A stretch of 28,100 bases of DNA. It comes from ZC4RG30 sp040508085. GTDB lineage: Bacteria > Pseudomonadota > Gammaproteobacteria > Steroidobacterales > Steroidobacteraceae. The position numbers were made by a program, and so were the translations under genes. Below, piece after piece: positions 1-7,214 of the stretch. The notes beneath the pieces are model-generated. The model worked only from the letters and a program-made list of their open reading frames with translations. It searched no databases and was not told the origin of the DNA. The stretch is from the NCBI GenBank assembly GCA_040508085.1, contig JBEVNO010000182.1:1-28100 (forward strand). Reading direction: 5' to 3'. Numbering within the stretch: position 1 is the first letter of the stretch; each line of letters starts with the position of its first letter.

Positions 1-145
1 TGACGCGGATGCGTTCGCGATTCTCCAGCGCTTCGCCAACGGCACCGAAAGCCATCGCCGCCAGGATGGCCGAGATCAGTACCGCCACCATGATCTCCAC
101 CAGCGTGAAGCCGCGCTGCGCGATGGAGCCGCCTGGCTGCTTCAC
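1..145 (-). CDS. gspJ: Type II secretion minor pseudopilin GspJ (5' part only)
   Basis: Only the first 48 codons are in the window; the rest lies beyond the left edge. The protein begins with about 12 basic/polar residues and then the prepilin peptidase signature G|FTLVE, followed by a hydrophobic helix (IMVAVLISAILAAMAF). This is the class III signal of type IV pilins and pseudopilins. Its place as the fourth pseudopilin after gspG, gspH and gspI identifies it as GspJ, part of the GspI-J-K tip complex of the periplasmic pseudopilus. The start is GTG at 145, overlapping the gspI stop in a GTGA tetranucleotide, which implies translational coupling. Identity rests on order and signal sequence, because the diagnostic C-terminal domain is missing. 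Confidence 0.85.
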   Translation of the reverse strand, partial: MKQPGGSIAQRGFTLVEIMVAVLISAILAAMAFGAVGEALENRERIRV

Positions 146-639
146 CGCGCCGGACTCCCGCCGCCGTCAGGTGCAGGTGGCGGCGTACTGGCAAAGCCCC
201 AGTCTGGCAGCGACCCGCTGGGCGCGGCGATAGCCGAGCCCACGAAACCATAGGCGCTTGCCAGTGCCGGGAAAGCCGCCGACGCTGCGGTGCCCGGTGC
301 AGAGGCAGTGTCCACAGCGGCGACGGTGCCGGCGGCCACGCGCACTTCGATGCGCAACATGCCGGCCATGCCCTGGTCCGTGATCTCCTGCTCCCAGCTC
401 CAGCGTGCGCCGGCATATTCCTCGACATTGCCCCGCGTGATGCCGACGGCGAGCCGGGCGCCGGACAGCCGCACCTCGCTGATGCGGTTCAGCGCCACCC
501 ATTGCGCGAAGGATTTATTGCGCAGGTGGCCGACGCTTTCGGCCGAAGAGGTGAGGGTGGCGAGCAGCGCGCCCACGCCCAGCGCCACGACGAACATGGC
601 GATCATCACTTCGATGAGCGTGAAGCCGCACTGCCTCAT
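142..639 (-). CDS. gspI: Type II secretion minor pseudopilin GspI
   Basis: This 165-residue protein starts with the very short leader MRQCG and then FTLIEVMIAMFVVALGVGALL, the prepilin peptidase site plus assembly helix. The region around residues 45-65 (FAQWVALNRISEVRL) matches the conserved GspI stretch that follows the helix ('A.W.A.N'). GspI nucleates the GspI-J-K tip of the pseudopilus, which pushes folded exoproteins through the outer-membrane secretin. The C-terminal 60 residues are rich in Ala, Gly, Pro and Ser and look like a linker or low-complexity tail, longer than in the classical ~125-residue family members. The start overlaps the gspH stop (ATGA, 636-639) and the stop overlaps the gspJ start. 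Confidence 0.9.
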   Translation of the reverse strand: MRQCGFTLIEVMIAMFVVALGVGALLATLTSSAESVGHLRNKSFAQWVALNRISEVRLSGARLAVGITRGNVEEYAGARWSWEQEITDQGMAGMLRIEVRVAAGTVAAVDTASAPGTAASAAFPALASAYGFVGSAIAAPSGSLPDWGFASTPPPAPDGGGSPAR

Positions 640-1178
640 GGGGCACCGGTGGCGAGGTTGGTGACCAGGATTTCATCCGTCGAGCCGGAGGGTGCCAGGC
701 GCACGCCAGGCCCGTCGGCGCCGCGCCGCAGCGTCAGCTCGAAGAGGTTCAGCTCGCCGGTGGAATACAGCAACACCTGCGGGGTGAGCTCATCCGGCCT
801 TGCTTCATGCGCCGGCAGGATGATCTTGCGGCCCTCCACGGCCATGGTCAGTTCGATGCCCGCGGGCAGCTGCCGGGCGCGCTGGGTGTCGTCGCGGGCA
901 TCCCGCTGCCATCGCCTGCTGCGGGGCTCGAACACCAGGAATTCATAACCACCCTGGAACACGCGGATGCCATATTCACGATTCTGCAGCGCCGCCTGCT
1001 CGCGCAGGTAGCCGGACATGGCCATGAGGCGGTCGCGCTCCTGTTCCAGATCGCGGTCACCGTGCGCCACGCCCACAGTCAATGCGGCGCCGGCGATCAT
1101 GATGCCGATGATCAGCAGCACCACCAGGATTTCAATCAGCGTGAAGCCGCGCGGACGCGCGCAGGTTGCGTAGTGCAC
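636..1178 (-). CDS. gspH: Type II secretion minor pseudopilin GspH
   Basis: The 180-residue product has a short basic leader (MHYATCARPRG) and then FTLIEILVVLLIIGIMIAGA, the pseudopilin processing site and N-terminal helix. The following 'ERDRLMAMSGYLREQAALQNREYGIRV' region is typical of GspH/FimT, where the helix leads into a beta-rich domain. GspH is a minor pseudopilin that connects the GspG shaft to the I-J-K tip. It lies 35 bases downstream of gspG and overlaps gspI by 4 bases, so G-H-I-J form one transcription unit in the usual order. Nothing is missing or broken. Confidence 0.92.
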   Translation of the reverse strand: MHYATCARPRGFTLIEILVVLLIIGIMIAGAALTVGVAHGDRDLEQERDRLMAMSGYLREQAALQNREYGIRVFQGGYEFLVFEPRSRRWQRDARDDTQRARQLPAGIELTMAVEGRKIILPAHEARPDELTPQVLLYSTGELNLFELTLRRGADGPGVRLAPSGSTDEILVTNLATGAP

Positions 1179-1213
1179 GGCTTGCCGGCGGTCAGTGCCG
1201 CGCCAGGCGCGGG

Positions 1214-1654
1214 TTACTTGTCGAGGTTCCAGTTGCCGACGTCCGCATCGGCCTTCTCGCCACCGGGCTGACCGTCCGCGCCCAGCGAGTAGAGGTCGAA
1301 CTCGCCATGTGAGCCAGGACTTTCATACAGGTATTCACGTCCCCAGGGATCCTTGCTGAGGCGCTTCACATAGCCGCCTTCCTTCCAGTGCGTCAGCGCC
1401 GGATCTGCCGGCCGCGTGACCAGTGCAGACAGGCCCTGTTCCGAAGAGGGGTAACGGTAGTTGTCGAGCTTGTACAGCGTCAGGGCGGTCTCCAGTGCGC
1501 GGATGTCCTGCCGCGCTTTCGATGCGCGCGCGTCGTCGACATTGCCCATGAGCTGCTGGGTGACCACGGCGGCGAGCAGGCCGATGATGACCACCACGAC
1601 CATGATCTCGATGAGTGTGAAACCCTGCTGCAGGGCGCGTGTACCGCGGGTCAT
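1214..1654 (-). CDS. gspG: Type II secretion major pseudopilin GspG
   Basis: GspG is the major subunit of the pseudopilus. The 146-residue protein has leader MTRGTRALQQG, then FTLIEIMVVVVIIGLLAAVV, then the conserved GspG core 'KARQDIRALETALTLYKLDNYRYPSSEQGL' and the C-terminal calcium-loop region (DPWGREYLYESPG.. through ..GADGQPGGE.ADADVGNW). Length and motifs match the family closely. The ATG at 1654 was chosen because it gives a normal 11-residue leader; the reading frame stays open far upstream (to 2257), but that part is antisense to the rhombosortase gene. It is the first gene of the gspG-H-I-J block and is divergent from the gene at 1718, so a promoter should lie within or just beyond 1655-1717. 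Confidence 0.96.
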   Translation of the reverse strand: MTRGTRALQQGFTLIEIMVVVVIIGLLAAVVTQQLMGNVDDARASKARQDIRALETALTLYKLDNYRYPSSEQGLSALVTRPADPALTHWKEGGYVKRLSKDPWGREYLYESPGSHGEFDLYSLGADGQPGGEKADADVGNWNLDK

Positions 1655-1717
1655 ACTGGCACCTGAAACGACACGAAGTTCGATGGCCCGATCATAGCAA
1701 AGGACGAGTTCATTCCC

Positions 1718-2317
1718 GTGACAGCCGACACATACCCCGCGCGACTGCTGCGGTCGCTGAACTGCGACGGTCGCTACGGGCTGGCCTTGCTGCTGTGCCT
1801 GGCTGTGCTGCTGGTGCCGCAGGCGGGCGGACAGCGCCTCGCCGATGTGTGGCGCTATGAGCGGCTGGCCGTGGCCAGTGGCGAATGGTGGCGGCTGATC
1901 ACCGCCCATCTGGTGCACCTGAACGCCCGGCATGCCTTGCTCAATGCCGCGGGCGCAGGTCTGCTGTGGATGCTGTTCGCGCGCAGCTATCGCCCCTGGC
2001 AGTGGGCGTTTGCCCTGGGCGTCACGCTTGCCAGCATTGATGCCGGCTTCTGGTTCCTGTCGCCGCGGCTTGAATGGTACGTGGGTGCGTCGGCCTTGCT
2101 GCATGGCGTGTTTGCCTGCGGCTGTGTGCAGCTTGCCCGCCAGCGCGATCCGGTGGGCATTGTCGCAGGCCTGCTGTTCGTGGCCAAACTGGCATGGGAA
2201 CAGCTGCATGGACCCATGCCTTTCATGGGCGGGCAGCCGGTTGTGACCATCTCTCATGTGTACGGCGCCGCGGGCGGCCTCGCGGCAGGGCTGCTGCTGC
2301 GTCGCGAACGGCTATAA
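1718..2317 (+). CDS. rrtA: Rhombosortase (GlyGly-CTERM processing rhomboid-like intramembrane protease)
   Basis: This 199-residue polytopic membrane protein has rhomboid features: the ITAHLVHLNARHALLNAAG segment (residues 61-79), the nucleophile motif GASALLHG (123-130, Ser125) and the catalytic His in SHVYGAAGG (His180). The short, roughly 200-residue form with GxSxLxHG is the rhombosortase subfamily, which cleaves the C-terminal GlyGly-CTERM anchor of exported proteins. In Vibrio those substrates use the type II secretion system, which fits the gspG operon lying divergently 63 bases away. The start is GTG at 1718, with AGGACGAG at 1701-1708 as ribosome binding site. No GlyGly-CTERM substrate is visible in this window. 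Confidence 0.85.
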   Translation: MTADTYPARLLRSLNCDGRYGLALLLCLAVLLVPQAGGQRLADVWRYERLAVASGEWWRLITAHLVHLNARHALLNAAGAGLLWMLFARSYRPWQWAFALGVTLASIDAGFWFLSPRLEWYVGASALLHGVFACGCVQLARQRDPVGIVAGLLFVAKLAWEQLHGPMPFMGGQPVVTISHVYGAAGGLAAGLLLRRERL

Positions 2318-2318
2318 T
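2313..2318 (+). promoter_or_regulatory. Putative -10 element (TATAAT) for fabD
   Basis: A perfect TATAAT hexamer overlaps the stop codon of the rhombosortase gene, in an otherwise GC-rich region, 27 bases before the fabD ATG at 2345. I cannot see a good -35 hexamer at 16-18 bases. If transcription starts near 2325, the GTG at 2330 would sit almost at the 5' end of the transcript, which favours the ATG at 2345 as the fabD start. Confidence 0.5.
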
Positions 2319-2344
2319 CACTTTTTGTTGTGAGGGCGGGCTTG

Positions 2345-3283
2345 ATGCAGCGAGTGTTCGTGTTCCCCGGGCAGGGGTCGCAGTCGGTGGGCATGCTGGC
2401 CGAGCTTGCCGCGCATGATGGCGTGGTCAGCGACACCTTTGCAGAAGCCTCCGCGGCACTGGGCTATGACCTGTGGCAGCTGGTGCAGGAAGGCCCCGCC
2501 GAACGGCTGAATGAAACTGTCTACACGCAACCCGCCATGCTCACCGCGGGCGTTGCCACCTGGCGCTACTGGCTGCGCAAATCAGGCCCTGCCCCGCAGG
2601 CCGTGGCCGGCCACAGCCTCGGCGAGTACAGCGCCCTGGTGGCCGCTGGCACGCTCGATTTCACCGCCGCCTTGCAGCTGGTGCGTGAGCGCGCACAGCG
2701 CATGCAGGAGGCAGTGCCCGCTGGTACAGGCGCCATCGCGGCGGTGCTGGGCCTCGACGATGAGGCGGTGGCCGCTGCCTGCGCCGCTGCCGCACAGGGC
2801 GAGGTGGTGGAACCGGTGAATTTCAATTCACCTGGCCAGGCCGTGATTGCAGGTCATGCCGGCGCAGTGCAGCGCGCGCTCGAAGCCTGCAAGGCGGCCG
2901 GGGCCAAACGCGCGCTGCTGCTGCCCATGAGTGTTCCGGCGCATAGCTCCCTGATGCAGCCAGCTGCGGCTGGCCTCGCTCCATCGCTGCAGGCCGTGCA
3001 GCTGCTGCGGCCGGCATTCGCCTTCTGGAGCCCGGTCGACTGCCAGCAGCACACGGATCCGGAAGATATCCGCGCCTTGCTGATCCGCCAGTTGGCGAGC
3101 CCGGTGCGCTGGACCGACCTGGTGCGGGCCTTGGTCGGCGCTGGCGCCACGACATTGGTCGAGTGCGGTCCCGGCAAAGTGCTCACCGGACTGAACCGCC
3201 GTATCGACAAGAATCCCGCGATCCAGTGCCTGGCGCTGCAGGATCCGGCCTTGATCGAGGCCGCCGTGGCAGCGTTGAGCTGA
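2345..3283 (+). CDS. fabD: Malonyl-CoA:ACP transacylase FabD
   Basis: FabD loads malonyl groups from CoA onto acyl carrier protein for fatty acid elongation in the cytoplasm. The 312-residue protein begins MQRVFVFPGQGSQSVGM, has the nucleophile motif GHSLGEYSALVA (Ser91), the Arg of LVRERAQRMQEA (Arg116) and the catalytic His in SVPAHSSLM (His200). These are one residue earlier than Ser92/Arg117/His201 of E. coli FabD. The ATG at 2345 follows GAGGG with normal spacing; a GTG at 2330 would add five residues and is less likely. The fabG frame opens immediately after its stop, so the two are probably coupled. It heads the fab operon here, without fabH or plsX in front. Confidence 0.96.
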   Translation: MQRVFVFPGQGSQSVGMLAELAAHDGVVSDTFAEASAALGYDLWQLVQEGPAERLNETVYTQPAMLTAGVATWRYWLRKSGPAPQAVAGHSLGEYSALVAAGTLDFTAALQLVRERAQRMQEAVPAGTGAIAAVLGLDDEAVAAACAAAAQGEVVEPVNFNSPGQAVIAGHAGAVQRALEACKAAGAKRALLLPMSVPAHSSLMQPAAAGLAPSLQAVQLLRPAFAFWSPVDCQQHTDPEDIRALLIRQLASPVRWTDLVRALVGAGATTLVECGPGKVLTGLNRRIDKNPAIQCLALQDPALIEAAVAALS

Positions 3284-3304
3284 ATGAACGAGGCAGCATT
3301 CCCA

Positions 3305-4048
3305 ATGAGTGACGTATTGAAAGGCGAGACTGCACTGGTGACCGGCGCATCGCGCGGCATCGGGCAGGCCATTGCAATGCGACTGGCCGCCGATGGCGCG
3401 AAAGTCGTCGGCACGGCCACCACGGCTGCCGGAGCCGCGCAGATCACTGCCGCGCTGCAGGAGCTTGGCGGCCGCGGCGAAGTGCTGAATGTCAGCACGC
3501 CGGGTTCGCTGGAGGAACTGGTCGCCCGTCTCGATGCGGCGGGAGACATGCCTACCATCCTGGTGAACAACGCCGCCATCACGCGCGACGGGCTGCTGCT
3601 GCGCATGAAGGATGACGACTGGGGCCAGGTCATCGATACCAACCTGTCTGCCAACTTCCGCATCTCGAAGGTGTGCGTGAAGCGGATGATGAAGGAGCGC
3701 AAGGGACGCATCATCAACATCACCTCGGTGGTGGGGCTGATGGGCAATGCCGGGCAGGTGAACTACGCTGCGGCCAAGGCCGGCGTGCTGGGCCTGACCA
3801 AGTCGCTGGCCCGGGAGTTGGCTTCGCGCAACATCACCGTCAATGCTGTGGCACCGGGTTTCATCGACACCGACATGACGCGGGTGCTGCCGGAAGAGCA
3901 GAAGGCGGCGCTGGTCAAGCAGATCCCGGCAGGCCGCCTGGGCAGCCCCGACGACATCGCCGCGGCGGTGGCGTTCCTGGCCGCCCCCGCGGCGGGCTAC
4001 ATCACCGGCCAGACGCTGTCGGTCAACGGCGGCATGCTGATGCCCTGA
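3305..4048 (+). CDS. fabG: 3-oxoacyl-ACP reductase FabG
   Basis: FabG uses NADPH to reduce 3-ketoacyl-ACP in each elongation round. It is a classical short-chain dehydrogenase: TGASRGIG cofactor loop (residues 13-20), NNAA (88-91), Asn113, Ser141 in NITSVVG, and the YxxxK pair Tyr154/Lys158, with the FabG-type C-terminus YITGQTLSVNGGMLMP. The ATG at 3305 gives 247 residues, close to the 244 of E. coli FabG, and has GAGG at 3290-3293. An in-frame ATG at 3284, directly after the fabD stop, would add MNEAAFP and cannot be excluded. It lies between fabD and acpP in the standard order. Confidence 0.96.
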   Translation: MSDVLKGETALVTGASRGIGQAIAMRLAADGAKVVGTATTAAGAAQITAALQELGGRGEVLNVSTPGSLEELVARLDAAGDMPTILVNNAAITRDGLLLRMKDDDWGQVIDTNLSANFRISKVCVKRMMKERKGRIINITSVVGLMGNAGQVNYAAAKAGVLGLTKSLARELASRNITVNAVAPGFIDTDMTRVLPEEQKAALVKQIPAGRLGSPDDIAAAVAFLAAPAAGYITGQTLSVNGGMLMP

Positions 4049-4079
4049 TTGACCGCCGGGGCAATGGCAGCTCTCGGCA

Positions 4080-4108
4080 ATTGTTGTTATAAAACAATAG
4101 CTTATGGT
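4080..4108 (+). promoter_or_regulatory. Putative acpP promoter with overlapping AT-rich palindrome
   Basis: Upstream of acpP the GC-rich sequence gives way to an AT-rich patch. It holds an imperfect palindrome with arms ATTGTT (4080-4085) and AACAAT (4093-4098) around GTTATAA. A sigma70-like pair TTGTTG (4081-4086) and TATGGT (4103-4108) with a 16-base spacer overlaps it, and TATAAA (4088-4093) is an alternative -10. A separate acpP promoter is expected, since ACP is needed in large excess over FabD and FabG. The repressor, if any, is unknown. Confidence 0.45.
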
Positions 4109-4109
4109 T

Positions 4110-4133
4110 CTACAGAATGTGGATTTTCTGTAG
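4110..4133 (+). promoter_or_regulatory. Perfect 8-bp inverted repeat in the acpP leader
   Basis: CTACAGAA and TTCTGTAG flank an 8-base loop. No T-run follows, so it is not a standard intrinsic terminator. It lies about 90 bases before the acpP start and could be a stabilising mRNA hairpin, an attenuator or an operator. Confidence 0.4.
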
Positions 4134-4223
4134 CTTCGCGCCACACCTTCCCATACAATACGCGCCCTTCCGCCCCCGCAAACGGGGCACGAAACGGTTT
4201 TTAACCTTGAGGATTAAACACAG

Positions 4224-4466
4224 ATGAGCAGCGTCGAAAGCCAAGTCAAAGCCATCGTTGCCGAACAGCTGGGCGTCAAGGCCGAGCAGGTGACGAACGA
4301 CGCGTCCTTCGTCGACGATCTGGGCGCTGACTCGCTGGACACCGTCGAGCTGGTGATGGCCCTCGAAGAAGAGTTCGAGATCGAGATCCCGGACGAAGAG
4401 GCCGAGAAGATCACCACCGTGCAGCAGGCGATCAACTACATCAACGAGCGGCGCGCCAAGGCCTGA
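4224..4466 (+). CDS. acpP: Acyl carrier protein AcpP
   Basis: ACP carries growing acyl chains on a 4'-phosphopantetheine arm. The 80-residue acidic protein has the family core DDLGADSLDTVELVMALEEE, with the modified serine at Ser37 in ADSLD, and the usual start MSSVESQVKAIVAEQLGV. Length and sequence are canonical. GAGGATTAAA about 10 bases upstream serves as ribosome binding site. It has its own AT-rich upstream region (4049-4223) and is followed by a strong hairpin before fabF, consistent with expression different from its neighbours. Confidence 0.98.
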   Translation: MSSVESQVKAIVAEQLGVKAEQVTNDASFVDDLGADSLDTVELVMALEEEFEIEIPDEEAEKITTVQQAINYINERRAKA

Positions 4467-4482
4467 ACGTTCGCCTGGAGTC

Positions 4483-4509
4483 GTGCGTGGCGGCAACCCC
4501 GCCGCGCAC
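4483..4509 (+). promoter_or_regulatory. Strong 11-bp hairpin between acpP and fabF
   Basis: GTGCGTGGCGG (4483-4493) pairs with CCGCCGCGCAC (4499-4509) around loop CAACC; the only non-Watson-Crick pair would be a U-G wobble in RNA. There is no T-run after it. It may protect the 3' end of an acpP transcript or partly stop polymerase before fabF. It also covers the region of a longer fabF frame (from 4483), arguing that fabF starts downstream at 4561. Confidence 0.5.
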
Positions 4510-4560
4510 CTGCCGGATTTCCCGGCCAGCGTTTCCCTGAGTCGAGACCGGAGTCAGCGC

Positions 4561-5811
4561 TTGAGCAAGCGTCGAGTAGTCGTCACGGGCATGGGCATCA
4601 TCTCGCCGGTGGGCAGCACCCTGGAGAGTGCCTGGTCCAACGTCGTCAATGGTGTCAGCGGCATCGCACCGATCACACGCTTCGATTCCACTGATTTTCC
4701 CTGCCATTTTGGCGGTGCCGTGCAGGGCTTCGAGCTGGAGAAATACCTCTCGGCCAAGGAAGCCCGGCGCATGGATGAATTCATGCACTATGGCATCGCC
4801 GCGGGCGTTGATGCCATGGCCGATTCGGGCCTTGACCTGACCCAGGTCGACCTGGATCGTGGCGCCGTCATCATGGGTTCCGGCATCGGCGGCCTCGAGC
4901 GCATCCAGGAAGAGCACAAGGCCTTCCTGGACGCCGGCAACAACCCGCGCAAGATCTCCCCGTTTTTCGTGCCCTCCACGATCATCAACATGATCGCCGG
5001 GCACCTGTCCATCCGGTTTGGCCTGCGTGGCCCGAATTTCGCCGTGGTCAGTGCCTGCACTACCTCCACGCATGCCATCGGTGTGGCCATGCGCACCATC
5101 CAGTACGGCGATGCGGACTTCGCCATCGCCGGTGGCTCGGAGATGGCCACCACGGTGATGGGCAATGGGGGCTTCGGCCAGGCCAAGGCGCTGTCCACCC
5201 ACAATGAATCGCCCACCGAGGCCAGCCGTCCTTGGGATCGCGACCGCGATGGCTTCGTACTCTCCGATGGCGGCGGCGCGATGATCCTGGAAGAGCTCGA
5301 GCACGCCAGGCGCCGTGGCGCGCGCATCTATGCGGAGCTGGTGGGCTTCGGTGCCAGCGGCGATGCGTATCACATCACGGCGCCGCCGGATGATGGCAAT
5401 GGAGCGCGCCGCGCCATGCAGGCAGCGATGCGTGATGCCGGTCTCGGCCCGCAGGACGTGCAGTACATCAATGCGCACGCCACCTCCACGCCGCTCGGCG
5501 ACGTGGCGGAGACGCTGGCACTGAAAGGTGCATTCGGCGACGCCGTGAATTCACTGGCGGTGAGCTCGACCAAATCGGTCACCGGGCATCTGCTGGGTGC
5601 CGCCGGGGTCGTGGAAGCCATCTTCACGGCGCTGTCGATCCGCGATCAGGTCGCGCCGCCGACCATGAACCTGCACAACCCCGGCGAAGGCTGCGATCTG
5701 GACTACGTGCCGCTCACGGCCCGGCAGATGCGCATCGACGCGGCGCTTTCCAACTCCTTCGGCTTCGGCGGCACCAACGGCACGCTGGCGCTGAAGCGTT
5801 TTACCGGCTGA
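4561..5811 (+). CDS. fabF: 3-oxoacyl-ACP synthase II FabF
   Basis: FabF condenses malonyl-ACP with acyl-ACP. The 416-residue thiolase-fold protein has active-site Cys166 in VVSACTTSTHA, His306 in NAHATSTPLGD, Lys338 in SSTKSVTGHLLGAAG and His343, each offset by three from E. coli FabF Cys163/His303/Lys335/His340. Start choice: TTG at 4561 (MSKRRVVVTGMG) has GGAG at 4550-4553 seven bases upstream and gives the normal length. The frame is open to 4483, but the extra 26 residues are not FabF-like and span the intergenic hairpin. It ends 17 bases before pabB. Confidence 0.96.
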   Translation: MSKRRVVVTGMGIISPVGSTLESAWSNVVNGVSGIAPITRFDSTDFPCHFGGAVQGFELEKYLSAKEARRMDEFMHYGIAAGVDAMADSGLDLTQVDLDRGAVIMGSGIGGLERIQEEHKAFLDAGNNPRKISPFFVPSTIINMIAGHLSIRFGLRGPNFAVVSACTTSTHAIGVAMRTIQYGDADFAIAGGSEMATTVMGNGGFGQAKALSTHNESPTEASRPWDRDRDGFVLSDGGGAMILEELEHARRRGARIYAELVGFGASGDAYHITAPPDDGNGARRAMQAAMRDAGLGPQDVQYINAHATSTPLGDVAETLALKGAFGDAVNSLAVSSTKSVTGHLLGAAGVVEAIFTALSIRDQVAPPTMNLHNPGEGCDLDYVPLTARQMRIDAALSNSFGFGGTNGTLALKRFTG

Positions 5812-5828
5812 CCAGCCAGCGAGGCGCC

Positions 5829-7214
5829 ATGCCTGCGCCCCAGCTGCACATAGAACCCATCGAACTCGCGCCGGACGCGCTGCTGCAGCTGGCGGCGCGC
5901 CACCCGAGCCGGTATCCGGTGCTGCTCGACAGCGCCGCCGATGGCGCGTTGTCACGCACCACGTTGCTGGCCGCATTGCCGCGCGGCATGCTGTGGCTTG
6001 ACGCCCGCGGCGGCGTACATACCAGCGGCAATCTGCCGCCGCTCGCCGCCAGCGGTTTCCTGCCCGCACTGGAAGCGCAGTGGCGTGCCGCTGGCGAGGG
6101 CGCGGCCGCCGCACCGGCTGGCCTGCCGTTCAGCGGTGGCTGGTTCGTGTACCTGGGCTATGAGCTGGCACTGGAGATCGAGCCCACGCTGCGCAGCTTC
6201 TGGCCCGCCGCCAGCTTCGGCGATGCGCGCCCGGTGGCGCTGGCACTGCGCGTGCCCGCCGCGCTGCTGCGCGATGCGGATGGCAAGGGCTTGCTGATCG
6301 CAGAGCCCGGCGTCACGGCGGCCGAGCGACAGCAGATCGTGGCGGACCTGGGCGCGCTGACGCGGGCACCCGCCGCACTGGATGCCACCGAGATTGTGCC
6401 GCAGGAAGAAGACCCCGCGGCCTACCTGCAGCGCATCGTGCAGGCTCAGGAATACATCCGCGCCGGAGACATCTACCAGGCCAACTTGTCGCGGCCGTGG
6501 CGCGCGGAACTGCCGCCGGGCTACGCGGCCGCGGCCCTCTATGCGCGCCTGCGCCGTACCAACCCCGCGCCGTTCGCAGCGTTTGCGCAGTTCGGTGAAT
6601 TCAGCGTGCTGTCGTCGTCGCCGGAGCGCCTGCTGCGCATCCGCGATCGCCGTCTCGACATGCGGCCCATTGCCGGCACCTATCCGCGCGGCCGCACGCA
6701 CGCCGAGGATCGCGAGCTGGCCGCGCAGCTGGTGGCGCATCCGAAGGAGCGCGCCGAGCATGTGATGCTGATTGATCTGGCCCGCAACGACCTCGGGCGT
6801 GTGTCGGCGGGTGGCACGGTGAGGGTGGATGAATACATGGCGGTGGAGACCTATGCGCATGTGCATCACATCGTCTCGAATGTCACCGGCGAACTGCGCG
6901 CCGGCGTGTCGCCTGTGCAGGCACTGCGTGCGGTTTTTCCCGGCGGCACCATCACGGGAGTCCCGAAGGTGCGCTGCATGCAGATCATCTCGGAGCTGGA
7001 GCAGGCGCCGCGCGGACCCTACACCGGCAGCCTGGGCTACCTGAACCATGATGGCTCAGCGGATTTCAACATCCTGATACGCACCATGTCGCTGCATGGC
7101 CGGCAGCTGGAGTTCCGGGCGGGCGCCGGCATCGTGGCGGATTCACAGCCAGAGCGCGAGCTTGCCGAATCCCGCACCAAGGCCCGCGGCATGCTGCTGG
7201 CATTGCGGCCATGA
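5829..7214 (+). CDS. pabB: Aminodeoxychorismate synthase component I (PabB-like chorismate-aminating enzyme)
   Basis: With a PabA amidotransferase (not in this window), PabB converts chorismate to 4-amino-4-deoxychorismate for folate. The 461-residue protein has the N-terminal FSGGWFVYLGYELALE segment typical of PabB and the C-terminal chorismate-binding domain: DIYQANLSRPW (214-224), SSSPERLL, PIAGTYPRGR (280-289), AEHVMLIDLARNDLGRVS, VFPGGTITGVPK and YTGSLGYL. The PIAGT motif is of the anthranilate synthase (TrpE) type; E. coli PabB has PIKGT, with the Lys acting as nucleophile. Direct 4-base overlap with pabC (ATGA, 7211-7214) supports the folate role, but the motif leaves substrate use less certain. 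GCGAGGCGCC just before the ATG may serve as a weak ribosome binding site. Confidence 0.85.
   Translation: MPAPQLHIEPIELAPDALLQLAARHPSRYPVLLDSAADGALSRTTLLAALPRGMLWLDARGGVHTSGNLPPLAASGFLPALEAQWRAAGEGAAAAPAGLPFSGGWFVYLGYELALEIEPTLRSFWPAASFGDARPVALALRVPAALLRDADGKGLLIAEPGVTAAERQQIVADLGALTRAPAALDATEIVPQEEDPAAYLQRIVQAQEYIRAGDIYQANLSRPWRAELPPGYAAAALYARLRRTNPAPFAAFAQFGEFSVLSSSPERLLRIRDRRLDMRPIAGTYPRGRTHAEDRELAAQLVAHPKERAEHVMLIDLARNDLGRVSAGGTVRVDEYMAVETYAHVHHIVSNVTGELRAGVSPVQALRAVFPGGTITGVPKVRCMQIISELEQAPRGPYTGSLGYLNHDGSADFNILIRTMSLHGRQLEFRAGAGIVADSQPERELAESRTKARGMLLALRP

Noticed and set aside
1655..2257. Upstream extension of gspG on the minus strand
   Set aside because: It would place 200 unrelated residues before the prepilin leader and is antisense to the rhombosortase gene; pseudopilins need a short leader.
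2828..4144. 438-codon open frame on the minus strand across fabD and fabG
   Set aside because: It is antisense to intact fabD and fabG and shows no family motif; its composition is typical of a GC-rich shadow frame.
4483..4560. 26-residue N-terminal extension of FabF
   Set aside because: It lies in the intergenic hairpin, is not FabF-like, and the TTG at 4561 has a ribosome binding site and gives the normal length.
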